Part shown: positions 15,812-21,668 of the stretch, piece after piece
Position numbering within the stretch: the first letter of the stretch is position 1
Layout: each line of letters opens with the position of its first letter
Virus record (IMG/VR): IMGVR_UViG_3300024520_000265
Coordinates: 1 to 34,695 of that record
Source: a virus
Strand: one strand, 5' to 3'
DNA length: 34,695 nucleotides
The notes under the pieces: generated by a model
The model's input: only the letters and a program-made list of their open reading frames with translations
The model's database searches: none
Told to the model about the DNA's origin: nothing
Made by a program: the position numbers and the translations under genes

Positions 15812-15902
15812 TGGCGCCTTTCGGCGCGGTTATGGTGAGACGTTCCCACGTAGAACGGCGCGCGTCAAACGTTTCGCGCGTGAATTTTCGAGAGGTACGA
15901 CA
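15812..15902. promoter_or_regulatory. Divergent intergenic region with inverted repeat
   Basis: This is the spacer between the polymerase operon (minus) and the DUF2190 gene (plus). It includes an inverted repeat CGTTC-N7-GAACG at 15841-15857, possibly an operator. A minus-strand TTGACG at about 15870 is a possible -35. AGAGGT before ATG 15903 is the plus-strand ribosome site. I find no strong -10 element. Confidence 0.4.
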
Positions 15903-16685
15903 ATGGCGGATCCTGTATACGTTAGCGGCCGAAAGCTCCGCCTGATAGCGCCGGCAAGCGGCGCCGTTGTCGGCGTCCCTTTGGTGATCGGCGACTATCT
16001 CGGCCTCCCAGCCAACACCGCCGCGGCCGGTGAGCCGGTCGACGTCGCGCTCGACGGCGTTTGGGTGGTCCCCAAGGCGGCGATCGCGTTCGGCCAGGGC
16101 GCGTCGGTCTATTGGGATGACGCGGCCAACCAAGCGGCGGCCGCGGGTCGTTTTATGGGGACCTGCGCCGTGCCGGGCGGATCCGTCGCGGGCGACGCAA
16201 CGACACACGTCCGCGTCGACGCGCGCGCACACTCGCCCAGCGGCCGTATCGATTCCCGCGGGATTCAGACGGCCACGATCAACAACGACGCGACCGAACA
16301 AACGCTCTACGCGCTAACGATCCCGGCGAACCGCCTCAAATTCGGGGATCTCGTCATGCTCCGATCGTCCAACGAGGTGACCGCGTTGCTGTCCGGGGAG
16401 CTCCGGCAACGTGTCTGGCTCGGACCGGTCGGCGGCGACCTATTGATCAACGGGTTTTTCGCGCGCACCTCGGTTGGCCGAAGCGGTTTCGAGTACACGT
16501 GGTTTTTGGTGGTCGACGACGGGACCGGCCCAACGAGCGCGCGCCTCGTGTCGGCGGATTTCGGCGGGATCAACGCGGTTTGCGACCTCACGATCGACAA
16601 CACCGTGAACTTTACTGGCCAAATGACCGTCGCCGATCCGGGCAACGCTTACCGCGGCCTCGGCGCTTTCCTCGGGACGATCTAG
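15903..16685 (+). CDS. DUF2190-like capsid decoration protein with extra C-terminal domain
   Basis: A 260-aa protein. Residues 1-105 resemble the DUF2190 family of head cement/decoration proteins: SGRKLRLIAPASGAVVGVPLVIGDYLGL, VALDGVWVVPKA, and GQGASVYWDDAANQ. Residues 115-260 form a second beta-rich domain (TLYALTIPANRLKFGDLVML, WLGPVGGDLLINGFF, TWFLVVDDG) that may be a jelly-roll exposed on the virion. I could not identify the second domain. The start follows AGAGGT. It stands alone on the plus strand between two minus-strand groups, not next to other head genes. Confidence 0.65.
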   Translation: MADPVYVSGRKLRLIAPASGAVVGVPLVIGDYLGLPANTAAAGEPVDVALDGVWVVPKAAIAFGQGASVYWDDAANQAAAAGRFMGTCAVPGGSVAGDATTHVRVDARAHSPSGRIDSRGIQTATINNDATEQTLYALTIPANRLKFGDLVMLRSSNEVTALLSGELRQRVWLGPVGGDLLINGFFARTSVGRSGFEYTWFLVVDDGTGPTSARLVSADFGGINAVCDLTIDNTVNFTGQMTVADPGNAYRGLGAFLGTI

Positions 16686-16694
16686 CACGACACC

Positions 16695-16976
16695 TCAGCT
16701 CAGATCCTTCCATCCCATCAAAACCCCCATGGCAACCTGGTCGCCGTTGAAGCCGGAGAACTTCCGCCCCTTGGTTGTGCCCACGAACTTGTTCTCGTCT
16801 CTACTGTACCAGAACCGATAGCTCCGGCGGTACGGCTGGTGCTTGGGCGCCAGGAATACCATCTTACCCACCAAGGCTTGAAACACCATGCGCCGGGCCA
16901 GCTTTGGCCAGCTGTCCGCCAGGTCCACCCTCAGGTTGATCGATTGCATTTTCTTCGTCGCGGTGTGCTTAATCAT
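16695..16976 (-). CDS. Unknown small basic protein
   Basis: A 93-aa basic protein (MIKHTATKK start) with several aromatic residues (YRRSYRFWYSRDENKFVGTTKG). I recognise no domain. The base composition is lower in GC and codon use differs from the neighbours, suggesting an acquired gene. The start at 16976 is supported by AAAGGACTTGCC upstream. It converges with the DUF2190 gene with only a 9-bp gap. Confidence 0.65.
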   Translation of the reverse strand: MIKHTATKKMQSINLRVDLADSWPKLARRMVFQALVGKMVFLAPKHQPYRRSYRFWYSRDENKFVGTTKGRKFSGFNGDQVAMGVLMGWKDLS

Positions 16977-16992
16977 GGCGGCAAGTCCTTTA
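16974..16992 (-). promoter_or_regulatory. Conserved translational leader, copy C
   Basis: On the minus strand, AAAGGACTTGCCGCCATG precedes the gene at 16695-16976. It shares the AAGGACTTGCC core with copies A and B and differs in the bases next to ATG. Confidence 0.5.
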
Positions 16993-17013
16993 TGTGAGGT
17001 TACACCCCGAAAG

Positions 17014-17036
17014 CCCCGACCCTTGCGGGTACGGGG
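17014..17036 (-). other. GC-rich hairpin with GCAA tetraloop
   Basis: On the minus strand, CCCCG-T-ACCC-GCAA-GGGT-CGGGG can fold into a strong stem with a GNRA tetraloop. It lies between two small genes. There is no following T-run (CTTTC only), so it may be a processing, pausing or attenuation element and not a full terminator. Confidence 0.5.
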
Positions 17037-17057
17037 CGGAGGGGGCGGCGTTTCGCC

Positions 17058-17297
17058 TTAGCGACTAGAAGCCGTGCGCCCAGTAACCCTTGCTAACCAG
17101 AGCGTCCCGTCAGTACCGCGGAAGTCGACGATCGACCCGACGAACGCCATAGCCTCCGCCAGATCATCGGCCAAGTTGTTCGGCACAATAGCCTCGGCAC
17201 GCCCCTTCCAATGACCCGCCGGGTTTTTGGGCGTCGCCGGGTGGTGGACATGTTCGCGGTAAATGGCTCGGAGATACTCGGCGCGCGCTTCCGTCAT
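17058..17297 (-). CDS. Unknown small protein
   Basis: A 79-aa protein starting MTEARAEYLRAIYREHVHH, with helical, charged N-terminal half and a short beta C-terminus (VDFRGTDGTLWLARVTG). It has no recognised domain. The longer open frame upstream contains no supported start; the leader GACAAGGACTTGCCATTATG fixes this one. Confidence 0.62.
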   Translation of the reverse strand: MTEARAEYLRAIYREHVHHPATPKNPAGHWKGRAEAIVPNNLADDLAEAMAFVGSIVDFRGTDGTLWLARVTGRTASSR

Positions 17298-17314
17298 AAT
17301 GGCAAGTCCTTGTC
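17295..17314 (-). promoter_or_regulatory. Conserved translational leader, copy B
   Basis: On the minus strand, GACAAGGACTTGCCATTATG includes the Shine-Dalgarno and start codon of the gene at 17058-17297. Eighteen of 20 bases match copy A. Confidence 0.6.
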
Positions 17315-17381
17315 GGGGCCGGTTGTTGTTGTGTCGCCCTGACAAGAGCCATTGAAACCGATCGCCCCCGCCTCCGCAAGT

Positions 17382-17408
17382 GTTTTCGTGCACGAAAACG
17401 ACTTTTTT
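17382..17408 (+). terminator. 18-bp perfect palindrome followed by T6
   Basis: GTTTTCGTGCACGAAAAC (17382-17399) is a perfect palindrome. On the plus strand it is followed by GAC and six T, the form of a rho-independent terminator that could stop plus-strand transcription before the lysis genes. It could instead be an operator upstream of the gene at 17297. An adjacent TTATAA might be a minus-strand -10 element. Confidence 0.45.
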
Positions 17409-17478
17409 ATAACTCAGCGGGAACACACGGAAAAAACGAGCGCCGCCCGGGTCAATGGCAACCCGAACGACGCCCGCC

Positions 17479-17498
17479 GGGGCCACTGGGGAGGCCCC
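17479..17498 (-). other. Hairpin at the end of the lysis operon
   Basis: GGGGCC-N8-GGCCCC forms a 6-bp GC stem that overlaps the stop codon of the last gene of the lysis cassette. No T-run directly follows on the minus strand, though T6 occurs about 55 nt later. It is a weak terminator candidate. Confidence 0.35.
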
Positions 17499-17779
17499 TA
17501 ACTGTCGTGGATCGTCATCGTTACAGCGGCGCCCGGATCGGCGTGAACCTCGGCGCGAGCCGGGATCAACGCCGCAACCAAGGCGGCGATCCCCTCGACC
17601 AGTAGCGGCCGCACTAGGTGATCGGTGATCGTCTCGACCGGGATCCAGGCGCCGCCGATCTTGAGATCGTCGGGCAACGACGACGATCCGACAGATACGA
17701 CGAGCTCCACGGCGGCCGCGATGGCGTCGCGATCCGTCGGATCCGCGATCAGGCGTTTGACGGTCTCCTCGGCGCTCAT
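17498..17779 (-). CDS. Unknown small protein at end of lysis cassette
   Basis: A 93-aa protein from the ATG at 17779, which overlaps the previous stop as ATGA; the ATG at 17788 is an alternative. It starts MSAEETVKRLIADP, followed by Ala/Val-rich helices (AIAAAVELVVSVGSS, and VEGIAALVAALIPARAEV). Hydrophobicity is moderate, so a membrane location is not clear. I recognise no family. Confidence 0.62.
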   Translation of the reverse strand: MSAEETVKRLIADPTDRDAIAAAVELVVSVGSSSLPDDLKIGGAWIPVETITDHLVRPLLVEGIAALVAALIPARAEVHADPGAAVTMTIHDS

Positions 17780-18204
17780 TTCGGACACCTCAGATCACAA
17801 CGGACAGACGGATCCGCGGTCAAGACGAACACCTCGGCGCCGTCGGCGGTAACCGCCATCCGGCAAGTGTCCGGGTATACGTCGATCGCTACCGAGCGTT
17901 TCGCGTGCGTCTCGACGACGGAGCAACCGCCAAGCAACCCGAACAACACCGCCGCGAACGCGATCAACAGAGCGACGGCGGCGACGACGCCAACGGCCTC
18001 GACGCGCGCCATACCGCGGCGATCCCGCGGCAACCCGGCGCCGCTACGCCACACCGCCAACGCGCCGCCAACGACGGCCGCGACCAACGGGTAGACCTCC
18101 GGCGGCCATTCGGCCACGTACCCGATCAGCATCGCCAGCGCTCCCACCAGCGCGCCAACGCTAGCGATGAACGGACCCCGATTATACCAGCGCCGCGCCG
18201 TCAT
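17776..18204 (-). CDS. Membrane protein with lipobox-like site (holin/spanin candidate)
   Basis: A 142-aa protein with three hydrophobic segments at about residues 11-31, 39-51 and 68-92. The third ends in FGLLGGCSV, which fits a lipobox (L-G-G-C) at about Cys93. The following 50 residues are hydrophilic and include Cys residues (DTCRMAV, RCDLRCPK). This could be a holin with two TM segments plus an outer-membrane spanin-like lipoprotein part. An internal ATG at residue 65 (18012) would give a free lipoprotein precursor. It is coupled by ATGA to genes on both sides, downstream of the amidase. Assignment is by topology and context only. Confidence 0.65.
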   Translation of the reverse strand: MTARRWYNRGPFIASVGALVGALAMLIGYVAEWPPEVYPLVAAVVGGALAVWRSGAGLPRDRRGMARVEAVGVVAAVALLIAFAAVLFGLLGGCSVVETHAKRSVAIDVYPDTCRMAVTADGAEVFVLTADPSVRCDLRCPK

Positions 18205-18476
18205 TTGTTCGCCCTCCTGAATTCATCCCGTAATCGCTCAACCCGCGCCGCCGTTGCGGCCTGTTCGATCGTGATCCGCTCAACCGTCGAGGTTAACGCC
18301 TCGAGCCGCCGTTCGCGCTCCTCGAGATCCCCGCGTAGGTTCCAGACGAGCACCAGCAAAGCGCCTAAGCCTATGATGATCTTCGTCAAATGCGCCAACA
18401 CAAGTTGTCCGGCCGTCTGTTGTACCGCCGTTTTCAGATCGGATCGGCGCTCGGTATCGGATCGATCGCGGCTCAT
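18201..18476 (-). CDS. TM plus coiled-coil protein (i-spanin or holin-like)
   Basis: A 91-aa protein starting MSRDRSDTERRSDLKT, with a single TM helix at about residues 31-47 (TKIIIGLGALLVLVWNL) and a heptad-like coiled coil from 50 to the end (LEERERRLEALTSTVERITIEQ). An inner-membrane anchor followed by a coiled coil matches inner-membrane spanin or Mu-type lysis accessory proteins. The start overlaps the amidase stop as ATGA; the much longer open frame upstream is a shadow of the amidase gene. Confidence 0.68.
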   Translation of the reverse strand: MSRDRSDTERRSDLKTAVQQTAGQLVLAHLTKIIIGLGALLVLVWNLRGDLEERERRLEALTSTVERITIEQAATAARVERLRDEFRRANK

Positions 18477-19417
18477 TTGGATCGGTACCCGGTCGGTTGG
18501 TCGGGATCCCATTCGGTCGGGATCGGCCGCCCCGGTCCCGCGGTAGACCACACGCCGCCGCGGCGATCGCGCTTGTGCGGTACGATTTCGCCGCCGTCGT
18601 CGAGCGCATAGTCCAGGCCGAGTGTGTGCCGAGCCCACACACCGAGCGAGCTCCAAATCAATTCGCCGGGATCGCTCGGTTTGCCGCGGTGCGTTTGGCG
18701 GTGCGCGTGGATGTGGCGGACCTCGCCGCCGTTCGCGGCGACCGTCTCGACGATCCAACGGATCAGGGATCGGCCGTTCTCGATCTGGGAGACCGTCGGA
18801 TCCATCGGTTTGCGGTTCGGACGAGATCTCGGTTTCCAAAACGTTTTGGGATCCCCGTCGATCCCGCTATACCAGCCGTCGATCTCGATCCCTACGTCCG
18901 CCGCGTTGAGTACGCGTTGCGCGTGGTAGGCCACGCGAGCGAGCGGTATATTCCAGGCGGCCTGGCCGTTGCGCAACATCACGAAATGTGCCCGGATCTT
19001 AGCTACGCGATCGAGCGCTCGCCGAACGTCCGCGGCCGGCTCGGTGGAGCTCGAGAACGCCGTGGCGGTTTGGTGTAGCGTGATCCCCGTCACGGAGGCC
19101 CAACCGCGCGGCGGCCCCATCCGATCGCGGTGTTGGCCGGTGTAGTCGTGGATCCAGTCGGGGAGCTCAGGCGGCCCGGCCCGGTCGGCGACGAGATCCG
19201 CGAACGCCTCGACCACACCGGCCAACGTCGGCGCGATGACGCGCTCAACGGCCGGCAACCCATGCCGCCGGCAGTACTCGTTGATCGCGTCGAACGTCTC
19301 GCCGCCGGCCTGGCCGTCGACACCGAACCGCGGGAGATCGAAACCGAGCGCCACAAGCGCCGCCTGGAGCCTCTCGACTGCGTCGCTCTGGTCGCCGTGC
19401 CGGATCGCCGTTACCAT
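18473..19417 (-). CDS. Endolysin: N-acetylmuramoyl-L-alanine amidase with peptidoglycan-binding domain
   Basis: A 314-aa enzyme. Residues 7-60 form a peptidoglycan-binding domain (SDAVERLQAALVALGF...GETFDAINEYCRRHGL). The catalytic part starts near 105 and fits the amidase_2 (PGRP-like) zinc fold: GITLHQTA (first His ligand, about 114), a central AHFVMLRNGQAAWNIPL with AYHA, and IHAHRQTHRGKPSDPG (second His ligand about 237, Lys and Asp at about 246-249). It hydrolyses the bond between MurNAc and L-Ala of the wall peptide. No signal peptide is visible, so release should depend on the downstream holin. First gene of the lysis cassette; 29 bp separate it from a divergent gene. Confidence 0.85.
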   Translation of the reverse strand: MVTAIRHGDQSDAVERLQAALVALGFDLPRFGVDGQAGGETFDAINEYCRRHGLPAVERVIAPTLAGVVEAFADLVADRAGPPELPDWIHDYTGQHRDRMGPPRGWASVTGITLHQTATAFSSSTEPAADVRRALDRVAKIRAHFVMLRNGQAAWNIPLARVAYHAQRVLNAADVGIEIDGWYSGIDGDPKTFWKPRSRPNRKPMDPTVSQIENGRSLIRWIVETVAANGGEVRHIHAHRQTHRGKPSDPGELIWSSLGVWARHTLGLDYALDDGGEIVPHKRDRRGGVWSTAGPGRPIPTEWDPDQPTGYRSK

Positions 19418-19446
19418 TGCCGCAGACTACCGCGGAGGCGTAAGCC

Positions 19447-20145
19447 GTGACAACGACTAGGACGATCGACGTTGATTTCGACATCGACCGCTTTCGGCGC
19501 GAAGCGAGCTCGATCATGCGGCGCCAAGTACCGTTCGCCACCGCACAAGCGATCAACGACACGATCGCCGAAGCGCGGACAACCCTGATCGAGGCGTTAC
19601 CGGGCCATTTCACGATCCGCCGTCCGCATGCCGCCCGGGGTTTTTTGCGGGAATTCGCGCGCAAAAGGGATCGGCCGATCCAAGGGGCCGTCGGAACGAC
19701 GCGCGATTACATGGTGACGCAAATCGAGGGCGGCAAACGGACACCGGACGAGGGGAGGACCGTCGGGATCCCGGTTGCGGCGCGACGGAGCCCGCGCAGT
19801 GTGATCACGCCGGCCCGCTTCCCCGGCGCATTCCTGGCCAAGCCGGGCGCGTTTGTCGGCGGCACCAAACGCGACGCACGCGGGCGCCTGGTGCCGAAGG
19901 GCGGCACCGAGGCGCTATTCGTCCCGATCGGGCGACGCCGCCGCAAGGCCGGCAAAAAACGACGCCGCAAGAAACGCCCGACCAAAGCGTCGCGGCGCCG
20001 CTTGCGGATCATGTATTATCTACGCCCGTCAGTGGACGTCCCGGCGCGCTTCCCGTTTTTCGAGATCTCCGAGGGCGTCTTCTCGCGGGAATGGGCGATC
20101 CATATGCGGCGAGCATGGGATCACGCCTTACGAACGGCCCGTTAG
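19447..20145 (+). CDS. Putative virion morphogenesis (minor tail/neck) protein
   Basis: A 232-aa basic protein resembling phage structural proteins that begin with a conserved helix of the form RQVPFATAQAINDTIAEART and continue with FTIRRPHAARGFLREFARKRD. It also has a beta-rich middle (SVITPARFPGAFLAKPGAFVGG), a Lys/Arg cluster (GRRRRKAGKKRRRKKRP, about 165-180) and a C-terminus around YYLRPSVDVPARFPFF. I remember this layout from minor tail or neck proteins, but no specific role can be given. The GTG at 19447 follows a GGAGG. It is isolated on the plus strand between lysis and late operons. The dense Arg/Lys run is a possible nucleic-acid contact. Confidence 0.6.
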   Translation: MTTTRTIDVDFDIDRFRREASSIMRRQVPFATAQAINDTIAEARTTLIEALPGHFTIRRPHAARGFLREFARKRDRPIQGAVGTTRDYMVTQIEGGKRTPDEGRTVGIPVAARRSPRSVITPARFPGAFLAKPGAFVGGTKRDARGRLVPKGGTEALFVPIGRRRRKAGKKRRRKKRPTKASRRRLRIMYYLRPSVDVPARFPFFEISEGVFSREWAIHMRRAWDHALRTAR

Positions 20146-20329
20146 CGGCCGGCCCGCTAGCGGCGCGATTGCGTGACACCACGCCAGGCGTCGCCCGACC
20201 GGCCAGAGGAGGCTCAGGTGAATACGCACCTGGGTCCACCTGGCCCGCTCCTCTGCCCGCCCACCGCGTGAGCCCGTGGTCCGCAGTGTTAGCGATCGGC
20301 ATGCCGCCACAGAGCTGCGACAGTGCCCA
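20146..20329. other. Intergenic stretch with nested stem-loop
   Basis: This region between the plus-strand virion-like gene and the 40-aa ORF has no supported gene. It holds a nested inverted repeat: CAGAGGAG / CTCCTCTG (20204-20211, 20248-20255) outside CAGGTG / CACCTG (20215-20220, 20227-20232). No T-run follows, so it is not a normal terminator. It marks the left boundary of the GATC-free segment. Confidence 0.55.
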
Positions 20330-20452
20330 TCACAGCACACCAAGCAGCGATTGTTGCCTATGGAATGCGGCGATGGCTGCATCACGCGATATGTCGTAAC
20401 CCAGCACGCTGAAGGTGGACGGCTCGAGGATGGCGACGAGATAGGCTTTCAT
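20330..20452 (-). CDS. Small ORF coupled to DpdA (40 aa)
   Basis: A 40-codon ORF beginning MKAYLVAILEPSTFSVLG opens at ATG 20452, overlapping the DpdA stop as ATGA, the usual coupling in this genome. It ends at 20330. The product has a short hydrophobic N-terminus and no recognisable domain. It shares the lack of GATC and ordinary codon use of the QueC-DpdA cassette. It could be a real small partner or a chance frame. Confidence 0.4.
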   Translation of the reverse strand: MKAYLVAILEPSTFSVLGYDISRDAAIAAFHRQQSLLGVL

Positions 20453-21066
20453 GTGAAGAGGTCCAGTTGCGGGTGGTTAAGGCCCAGTTCGAACGTGGCT
20501 AGGTTGTCAGCGCTCCATAGCGGCAGGCATGAGTCTATGGAGTCAGCACCGATGCGCTTTGCCCACATGACTCGCCTGCGCGTGCCGACCCTTCCCAGAT
20601 GGCATCGCAAACCATGCACATGCGCGTGCCTTACCCACTGGGCCCCGGTCGCTATCTTCCACTTCAGCGAGCCGCCCACGAAAACGTGCGAGAAGCGCCC
20701 AAGATGCGGGGCAATGTCGCCAGGTTGCATGCCATCTTGGACGACCAGCGCCAACGGCAGGCCCAGCGGTTCCAGCACATCAGCCCAAGCGAGCGACAAG
20801 CGCAAGGAGTCGAGGCCGCCCGCAACGATATCTGGCACGACCAAGAAGTCGGGACGGCTGTCGGAGCTCGCAGCGGTCAGCGCCACCCGGACAAAGCGCC
20901 CAGCATTAAAGGGGCGACGGTTCTTCCAGTCGGCAAAGGCGCCATTGTCCAGCGCCCATGGAGTGCGGCGGGGCGGATACTCCCAAGGCTGCGTCATCTC
21001 ACCATGCCCCCGCTCTGTGAGCTGGGCGATGAGTTTCCGCGACCGCGTTTGGCCGACGTATGCCAT
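20449..21066 (-). CDS. dpdA: DpdA-like DNA 7-deazaguanine transglycosylase
   Basis: A 205-aa TGT-like enzyme. Recognisable DpdA-type segments are WALDNGAFADW (D40), FLVVPDIVAGGLDSL (D79), LALVVQDGM (D111), FVGGSLKWK, CHLGRVGTRRR (about 155-165) and GADSIDSC (D178). DpdA enzymes are relatives of tRNA-guanine transglycosylase that exchange guanine in DNA for a 7-deazaguanine such as preQ0. It is short compared with tRNA TGTs (about 370 aa), as small phage DpdA proteins are. The start is ATG 21066, overlapping the QueC stop by one base (TGATG); a longer frame to 21138 lies inside QueC. The QueC neighbour supports this over a tRNA role. The product base (preQ0 or other) is not determined. Confidence 0.8.
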   Translation of the reverse strand: MAYVGQTRSRKLIAQLTERGHGEMTQPWEYPPRRTPWALDNGAFADWKNRRPFNAGRFVRVALTAASSDSRPDFLVVPDIVAGGLDSLRLSLAWADVLEPLGLPLALVVQDGMQPGDIAPHLGRFSHVFVGGSLKWKIATGAQWVRHAHVHGLRCHLGRVGTRRRVMWAKRIGADSIDSCLPLWSADNLATFELGLNHPQLDLFT

Positions 21067-21617
21067 CAGTACGCCCGGCAACTGTTGCAGGTCTTGCACT
21101 TGCGGCCGTCGGCTGTTGGTGTGTAGCAGGACCAGCACAAAGCAACGGGTACGCCCAGCGAGTGGGCCTCGTGCAGGATGTGGGCCTTTCTTGAGTCGAG
21201 AAGGGGCGCCTTCACAGTGACCCCGCAGCCCATTTGCGTAGCGGTGTTGGCGCGATGCATGAAGCCAGGCCTGCAGTCTGGATAGTCCTGCGAGTCGTCA
21301 TGGTGTGCGCCTATCCAGACTTCATCAGCGCCAACCGCCGACGCGTAGTTTGCGGCGATGGAGAGGAGAGCGAGGTTTCGGCCCGGCACAACGCGGGGGC
21401 CTTCTTCGCCCTCAGGCGCTGACATATCGCCGAGCCGGAGCGAGACAATTGCAAACTCAAGCCCGCAACCCCGGGCCATGGCCAGCGCCCGCGCTGCGCC
21501 GCTCTCTTGCAGGGCTGCAGGCTGGCCGTAGTTGATGAAGAGGCCAACGGGGGCGCTGGCTCGCCATAGCATGACAGCGGAGTCGAGCCCGCCCGATAGC
21601 AGAACGAGTTGGCTCAT
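21066..21617 (-). CDS. queC: QueC-like 7-cyano-7-deazaguanine (preQ0) synthase
   Basis: A 183-aa protein with the PP-loop ATPase motif LLSGGLDS (S8-D12-S13), a conserved middle (FINYGQPA, VPGRNLALLSIAANYA, EVWIGAHHDDSQDYPDCRPGF, VKAPLLDSRKAHI) and a C-terminal zinc site, SCY...KCKTCNSC (C164, C174, C177, C180). QueC converts carboxy-deazaguanine with ammonia and ATP to preQ0, precursor of queuosine and of phage DNA deazaguanines. It is shorter than bacterial QueC (about 220-230 aa). No FolE, QueD or QueE gene is visible; these may come from the host or elsewhere in the genome. ATG 21617 follows a GGGAG site. It lies 51 bp after the tail fibre gene and has no GATC site. Confidence 0.88.
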   Translation of the reverse strand: MSQLVLLSGGLDSAVMLWRASAPVGLFINYGQPAALQESGAARALAMARGCGLEFAIVSLRLGDMSAPEGEEGPRVVPGRNLALLSIAANYASAVGADEVWIGAHHDDSQDYPDCRPGFMHRANTATQMGCGVTVKAPLLDSRKAHILHEAHSLGVPVALCWSCYTPTADGRKCKTCNSCRAY

Positions 21618-21668
21618 GCTGTCAAGTACTCCCGAAGCGTCGACGACGACTTCGATATGATCGGGTTT

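Noticed and set aside
15510-16301. Full 263-aa frame for the small Cys-rich gene
   Set aside because: The upstream part is antisense to the DUF2190 gene and the intergenic region; the conserved leader sets the start at 15794.
18477-18839. N-terminal extension of the TM/coiled-coil protein to 212 aa
   Set aside because: The extension lies inside the amidase gene in another frame and is Arg/Pro-rich; the ATGA overlap gives the real start at 18476.
20204-20255. Nested stem-loop as a rho-independent terminator for the late operon
   Set aside because: No T-run follows the stem on either strand; kept only as a structural element.
20449-21066. Reading the TGT-like gene as a tRNA queuine transferase
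   Set aside because: It is much shorter than tRNA TGTs, has DpdA-type motifs, lacks an evident zinc-binding Cys cluster, and sits in a phage operon with QueC.
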